Below the pieces are notes generated by a model, which did not search any database, was not told where the DNA came from, and was given only the letters and a program-made list of their open reading frames with translations. The translations under genes were made by a program, and so were the position numbers. This document shows positions 23,501 through 30,700 of a DNA stretch of 64,000 nt, piece after piece (positions within the stretch are counted from its first letter, which is position 1; each line of letters starts with the position of its first letter). The stretch spans positions 38,741,118-38,805,117 of the forward strand of contig OX421498.1 of the NCBI GenBank assembly GCA_949126835.1. The letters run 5' to 3'. The DNA is from Anisus vortex. Lineage: Eukaryota > Mollusca > Gastropoda > Planorbidae.

Positions 23501-26500
23501 TCTGGAAATACTGCGGGATCTGGAGTCCATGTCAACACACCTTGTTTGTGTCCTTTCTTATACCACCATGAATCATACTGGGTGTACCTGTTAAGTATAA
23601 CCATAACTTGTACGTGATAGAAGAGGCTGGTCGCCAGTAAGGTAATGGCCTTGTTCAAACAATCATGTTTAGACAATGAGACAGAAAATGAAGTTAACCA
23701 CAGTTTTGAGCACTCCGCACGCGCTCCTAATTTATTTTAGAAACTATTTTAAGCCTTCGAGACCCCCCCCCCCCTCCTTCCCCCTCACTCACCGTTTCCG
23801 CTACACGGAACTTTCCGTTCCAAATTTGAAGCTGAAGTAAATGCCAAATTATTATTTTTTTAATTGTGTGCTTTTGTTGTTTTTCAATCGTAGATTGATA
23901 CAGACCATGAAGAGACTATGAAAACCTACCCTGGATTTTCGGACCAGTCGTTTTTGAGCTGCAATATAAGCTTAGTGTAAGTTACAGTGGCATATTGACT
24001 TACTGAAATGGTATTTTCTGCTCGGCAATGTACTTGGCTACGTCCAAAATGGTCGTCTCATAGTTTTTACCTTTCTCTGTGTTATAATAGTAGTATGCAC
24101 CTGAATAGGAAAACAGAGACATAAAAAAGAGAGAGAAACGAAAACAATCGCTCATTAACCCTTAAAGTCCCGGGCTCGTATATAGCGGAACTGAAGGCAG
24201 CATAGATAGAAGTAGGTCGGTACGGGAAGGGTTAACATTTGATCAACCCTAAAAGCTTTTTCTGCATACAGACTATGTACACATCGGTAATGTTTCTATG
24301 TGTGATTTTTCAGAGAACCTATAATAATGGTGTTGTTTAGTTTTCAATTGTATTGTATTTGACTTCTACATTAGAAACAGGAGGTTACAGAATGCTGTAA
24401 ACCAGTGTTGGGGAGGGGGGGGGGTTGAGGCGTTGGTATTATAATTGAGAGTCCTCAGTTCTTGGTTTCGAATCAAGGTGGGGGGGGGGGGGGGAAACGA
24501 CCATTTTTGTTCCACTAGTCTGCATGTCGTCTTTGAGTCTTCCCAACGGCCATTGGGGTAGCTAAGGGGAAGCGGTAGGGGGATGGGGGGCATATATTTC
24601 CGTGCGCCAAGGTAAAGTGGTGCCAAAATGACGCTTACAACGTTACTTTTAGAAAAAATGTGATTAAAGTGGGCCGGGTCGTCAATTGTATAGTTGGTCC
24701 CCAGGGCGCAAGATGTCCTAAGCTAAGGTCCCTTGCGTTCCAGATATTGTTTATGAGAAGTGAAGACGGCTGGACATTGTACTGGTCACACAAATCCTCC
24801 ACCGCCGTTAAGCAGCGGCCACCGAAAGTGCGGTGCTACTCAATATTTCAATAGTTATATGGATCCACATGGTCAGAAGAGGGAAACTTTATTTATTTTA
24901 CTCAATAAGGTGCCAGTAAACAATGACTGTTGATCAGAGAGGCGCTAGTGGAGGGTCATTACCTGTCTACGACCATCTGGGGCACGGTGGCCGTACCGAA
25001 AGTCGTCGGTTCGAATCTAGTATGGCGTGGCCACAGAAACTGGTGAACGCTGCTTCACCGGCCCTATGGATCAATATCCGACGGGAGACTTTACTTTTCT
25101 ACTGCCATATTAAGTATAGTCCATATCAGTAATTTTTAAACAAGGTCAACCTTAAGTAGGCCTACTAATGGAAGGTCTAGTTTTGACCGTTACAATGTTC
25201 TATGTTCTATAAAAACTTACCGTTGTCCGTCCAATACCCCATGTAGTTCAATGTCGTCCCAAAGCGTCTTCTGTCTGTATTTCTTTTGTACAGATTTCTC
25301 AGCAGACTGCCCCATTCGATCATGGCCTAATCAAGTGAAATCACACAAAAAAAAAGTATTTTTCACATACACCAACAGACATGATATGTTCTAACATTAA
25401 TAGCGCTTAGTGTCTATATTATGAGAACTTGGATAAAGGGTCATAGTCTTTCAATATTACGATATTTTACTCAGACCTAACATTAAGATATAACTAAGAG
25501 CCTACTGACTACTCGGAATACTACTACTACACAAAAATCGTGATGCCTTTATTCTTAACAAATCATATAGTCTAGGTCCTACTGTATTACTGAAAAAAGC
25601 GAATAAACCCAAATAAGATTATTTTTAAAAGTGGAATGAATAAATCATTGAGTTTTCTTTAATACTACAAGCAGCATTCTTTGAGCTGGAGTCAAACATC
25701 CACAACTTTATTAGGTTGAAACTCTTTGGCATCAATTTTCAAGCGGAGATGCTGCTGCTTCGAAGTTCTACCACAGGTCATGGCAAACTTTGCCTTTACT
25801 GGCAAGAGTTCTCTAAGCTCATAAGCAAACCGGTACTTTTTTTAAATCAGGGTCGGCAACCTACGGCACGCGTACCAGACTTGGTACGCAGAGCGATTTA
25901 TAATGACACGCGGAAGATCCCCCAAAAAGGCAATTCAAATCTTTTCCACAAGTGCTAGAGCAAAGTGACTATTAGGATGTTGGCACGCTGAAGGAATTAA
26001 AAATCCTACTTTGGTATACTAATATCAAAAGGATGCCTACTCCTGTCCTATATTATCCTATATGGCTTAGGCCAGATGTCGGCAACCTTTTCATAATAGT
26101 GTGCCAAAGTAGGATTTCTAATTCATTCAGCGGGCCAAAAGCCAAAAAGTCATTCTGCTTTTGCATTCACTTTCTTGTAGAAGAGACCTGAATTGCCAAT
26201 TCAGTAGTCCTCTGCGTGTCATTGGAGATTGCTCTGTGTGCCAAGTCTGGCACGCATGCCATAGTTTGTCGACTCCTGGCTTTTGTCACTGATGTTGTTT
26301 TGTTACATGTACCTGATTAATGCCCTTGTCACTATAGTAAACAATGAAGTCCATGCTGTAATTCTGAGGCACGTTATCCACCAATCCCATGATTCCGTAG
26401 CTCAGTTGCTGATATTGCTGCGAGAACTGGTTGGAGGCGGCCATGAACTGGCTGAGAGGGGAGATCACCATGGCGTTGCTGGCGTTGTCAAAGATGACGA

Positions 26501-27742
26501 TCGGTCCGCCGCTGATTCCGGTGACTAAAGATGCGCCGTACTGCCACCTGTGATGTAGAACAAGTGAATTTATTAACACATCTTTTCCCTTCTACAATTG
26601 GTTGAACTGCTCAGATAAACATAAAGACAAAAACACTTTCCTTATCCCTTATGCGAGAACAAATGCATATAAGTTCTCTTTCTTCCCGAGTGGCATTCGC
26701 GCATGGAATCGGTTGCCTGAACAAATCAGGAAAACCAATAACTGAACGTCATTTAAAACATGTATCAAGATGCAAGTCTAGACGAGGACCACGGATGAGC
26801 GTAGGACGCAACGATCTTCTTTATAGAAGGAGCGTCTGTAATATATAAGATAATATAAGGTTCATCATAGGTAGTGAAAAGAGGGTGCCATCTTTTTTAA
26901 CTGTTTTCAAAACACAAAGTATGGAATCTACTTCCCATCCAACTCAGACCGACAAGTTATATAACTTAAAAAACCACACTATGTTAATATTTACCTACGT
27001 TAAACATTTTTTCCAGACCCTTGCTGTTTTTTGAAAGTCTGTTAATACTACAATTATTTGCTTTGTTCTATGTTTGTAAAGTTTTGAGATTATTAATTAG
27101 CTTTAGATATATATACGTTTTAGTCCAGAGAATTATATCCGTAGTCTTGCTTGTATGTTGCGCTCTGCGCTTACATTATGTTTGTTGGCAGCGCTATACT
27201 AATAGAATTATTATTAAGTACAGTAGTACCTTGGGTTAAGAATTTCCCAGCGGGCACACCACGTCGTATCGACGAGAAGAAACGTGTTTTCACGTGTTTT
27301 CGTGGTTTCCACGTTTTTTTCCCGTCAATACTACGTGTTGTGCCCACTGGGTAATTCGTTCCAAAACTCGGTTCGTAGATTCGTAGCCATAAACTTTCGT
27401 AACCCTATATATTGCAATCAATGAAATACAGACAATCCGTAACAAGATTAAATATCGTTCTTTTTTTTTTTTAAACTAACATCCGATCGTTTACTTGACA
27501 ATTCGCAAAGAATACGCTAACTTCACGTATTTAATAAAGATAAAGAAAACACGTCATGGGGAGTTTGCTTTATTTCGACACTGTTGCGTTTAAAGACGCG
27601 AAGATTTTCAGAGTGGTAAATCAAAATGGACATAATCTTACAGTCACCACTGCCGTTGGCACAGAACAGTAGAGTTCTCATGTTCTCCATTGGTTTGAAC
27701 TTTTGTACCCCGGCAGTGCTTATTTTGCAACGTTAAACCTTG

Positions 27743-27774
<32 letters not shown>

Positions 27775-30700
27775 TTCCTTCGTAATCCGAGGCTCTGTTC
27801 GTTACCCAAGACAAAAAATTCGATGTTGTTCGTAACCTGAATCTTTCTTGGCCCGAGTCGGTTCGTAGCCCGTGGTACCACTTTAATTATGTTCATCTTT
27901 TATGTTTTCTTTCTACTAGCCATCTTTCCTAGAAGTTTGTTGGTGTTATCAGCCTTTAATTACTTTTATTAGTTTGCATTTGATGCGAGGGAGGGAACTC
28001 ACCAGCCTGTCCTTAGGTCGCTATAACCAGCCATATCTCCACCGTAAGCAAGGAATCCGATTCCCCCATTGGACAAAAACTGGAAACAGGGGAAGCTACT
28101 GATGACGTGGGAAGAGTCCGGTGCTGACGTCTTGGATGCTGACCCCTTGTATGTCTGGATGGCAGAAGAGACGATAAGGAAATGTTAATAAATGCCATAG
28201 CGTTACGTGACGTTTTGGCGCTGCCGTTTTGGCGCTGACCGTTTTGGCGCCGACCGTTTTGGCACTGGACTTTTTGGCCGGTTACTCGTATGCACAGAAT
28301 AGAAATATACTTATTCTGTGCTCATCTGTGGATGTATCTACATGATAAAATATATATTTTCCGCTGGTTTTAGGCGAAATGAAATGGTTCTTCGACCCCT
28401 ATTAAGATTTAACATTTAATGTTGGTATATTCTTTTAATTCCATCTTAAAAAATTCAACGTGACCTAACCCTAACCCTAACCCTAAAAATAACAAATACT
28501 AAATCATATCAAGGGAGATAATAGTACTAATTTTAGGTCAGTGGCAATGATTTTAGTAAACAATTTTTTCACTGCACAATTTGCATTTGAAAAAAAAAAT
28601 TGTATATGCTTATACCAGTACCGATACTCATATTGATAAAAATACGTAAAATGAACAATCAATTAATTAATGTTTTACATTATAAATGTAATTTTTGAAA
28701 CACCTTTCTAGCTACTAGCTTGTTTTCATTAGTGCGCATTTACTTCGTTTAAAAGTACATTATAAAGTTAATATTAAGTATATTTTGAAAAGCCTTATGT
28801 TAAGGTTTGAAGACTTAAAATAAAAGAGGAATAGTCTAGACAGGGATAGGCAACCAACGGTAAACGTACCAGACTTATTACGCAAAAAGATTTCCAATGG
28901 CACGCAGAAGACTCCTAAAAAAACTATTCAAGTATCATCTATTAGAAATAGAGTACTAAAGCAGGGCGACTTTTAGACTGTTGACACGCTGAATGAATTA
29001 GAAATCCCACTTTGGCATACTGTTATCAAAAGTTTGCCATTCGCTGGTCTAAACTTTAGGCTAAAGAGTGTTGGGGCCAGGGCACTTATACACTTACACA
29101 TGCTTATACACGCTGAGTGGCGCCATCGCAGAGTACTGTGTTGTACATGTTGTGGAAAGCCTAAATAATACCATCAAAAATAAGTATTTTTCGATGGCAC
29201 TAGGCAACCCCCAAGAAATGGTCGTTCGACCTTCAAAGAGGTCGCGACCCACAGGCTGGGAACCGCTGGTTTACACTATCTGTGTACGTGTTAGAGATGA
29301 GGATCAAACTAAACGCGAACCGAACACACCGAACTCGAACTCTGTTTGCGACAGAACCGAACCCAAAGACTTTCAATAATTATAATAGCAGTAAATACGT
29401 CCGCCTTTATTTCTTACCTGTGAGAATACAGCCAGTGGTAGGTTTGGGTAGTTGTACGTTTTTATGGATGCAGTCACAGGTAGTGAGCCAGCCAGGTAGT
29501 CGAAATTGGTACTCTGCCATTGCCCGATACTGTCGGTGCCAGATGTGCTCCAACTGCGGTTCAGCTTCATGTGAGATGAAAGAAAAAAGTGATATGAAAT
29601 GACTAAACATATACCTTTTGTTAGTAGTAACATAGAAAAACATACACATAAACATAAACATACACATAACACAAAGCCAAAACATGTTTTAATGCAAATT
29701 AATGTCACGGCCTATCCCCCTTTCCTTTATGCACAAATAGCACAGTGATGGGCTCTTACCCAAACCCCATTACTATATGTCAGGGTTAGTGTGACTAAAT
29801 TTTAGCTGATCATGTCCACACACACAAAATAAAAACAAAGTCTAATGAAAGACGTGCCTACTCGTTTTCAAATTGTACCGAAAATACAAGTGTTGTTTAT
29901 TTAAGGGGGGAACATGCGTTATTAATATAGTTGTAATAATTAAACAGTTTAAATGAAAGGCATAATTTAAGCATTAATTGAAGTTCTCTTAAATGCTTGC
30001 GTTAACACCGTTTGACGTCACCTCAACATGGAGGTGGAACGCTGCAGATAGATCTGAGCGGAAGGAAACACATGCTGCAGTGCCGCATGCCATGAAATGT
30101 CTGCTAAACGCGAAAGCTATCTGATTTTGGCATCAAGACTACACCGGTAGTTTCCCGGCCCAATCCGTTATTTGCATAGATCAGTGACATAAACTTAAAC
30201 TGTGCTAATATTATACAGATAGCCCAACTTTTGACATTTTGTGTGTTGGTTTCTACCTTGCTATGTCCATTACGTCATACGTTGTTGATTTGACATAATT
30301 AGAGATATTGTGAGATTTTTCAAATGTTATTAATAACTGAAACCTATGCAAATAATTGTCTATAAGATAAATGAAACGGCTATTATATTCCTTAAGAATT
30401 TTAATAACATTCCTTTGAAAAAATGGAGTTTGAGGTATTTGCAAAGAAGACATTTATATGTTTACTTAATTCTTGACCCCTCCAAGGTCAAGCTCATGGC
30501 CAAATAAGTTTAAAAAAATCAAAATAGACCTTTGATTCCCCTTTCAGTCTATATACTTTCTGGGGTCTAGCAAAAGCATTAGCATGTCAATAATTACATT
30601 TTCAAAGGTATCTAAAACGCTCTCAAAAGCCCCCACACCACAGCATCTTTATATACCACAGGTCGTGGTTTAACCACGAAGGCTAATGCACATAATTTCC

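Noticed and set aside
22628..23571. Long open frames on both strands (up to 300 codons) of low-complexity composition
   Set aside because: They are translations of the 32-bp purine minisatellite, open in several frames at once, with no start context or splice logic.
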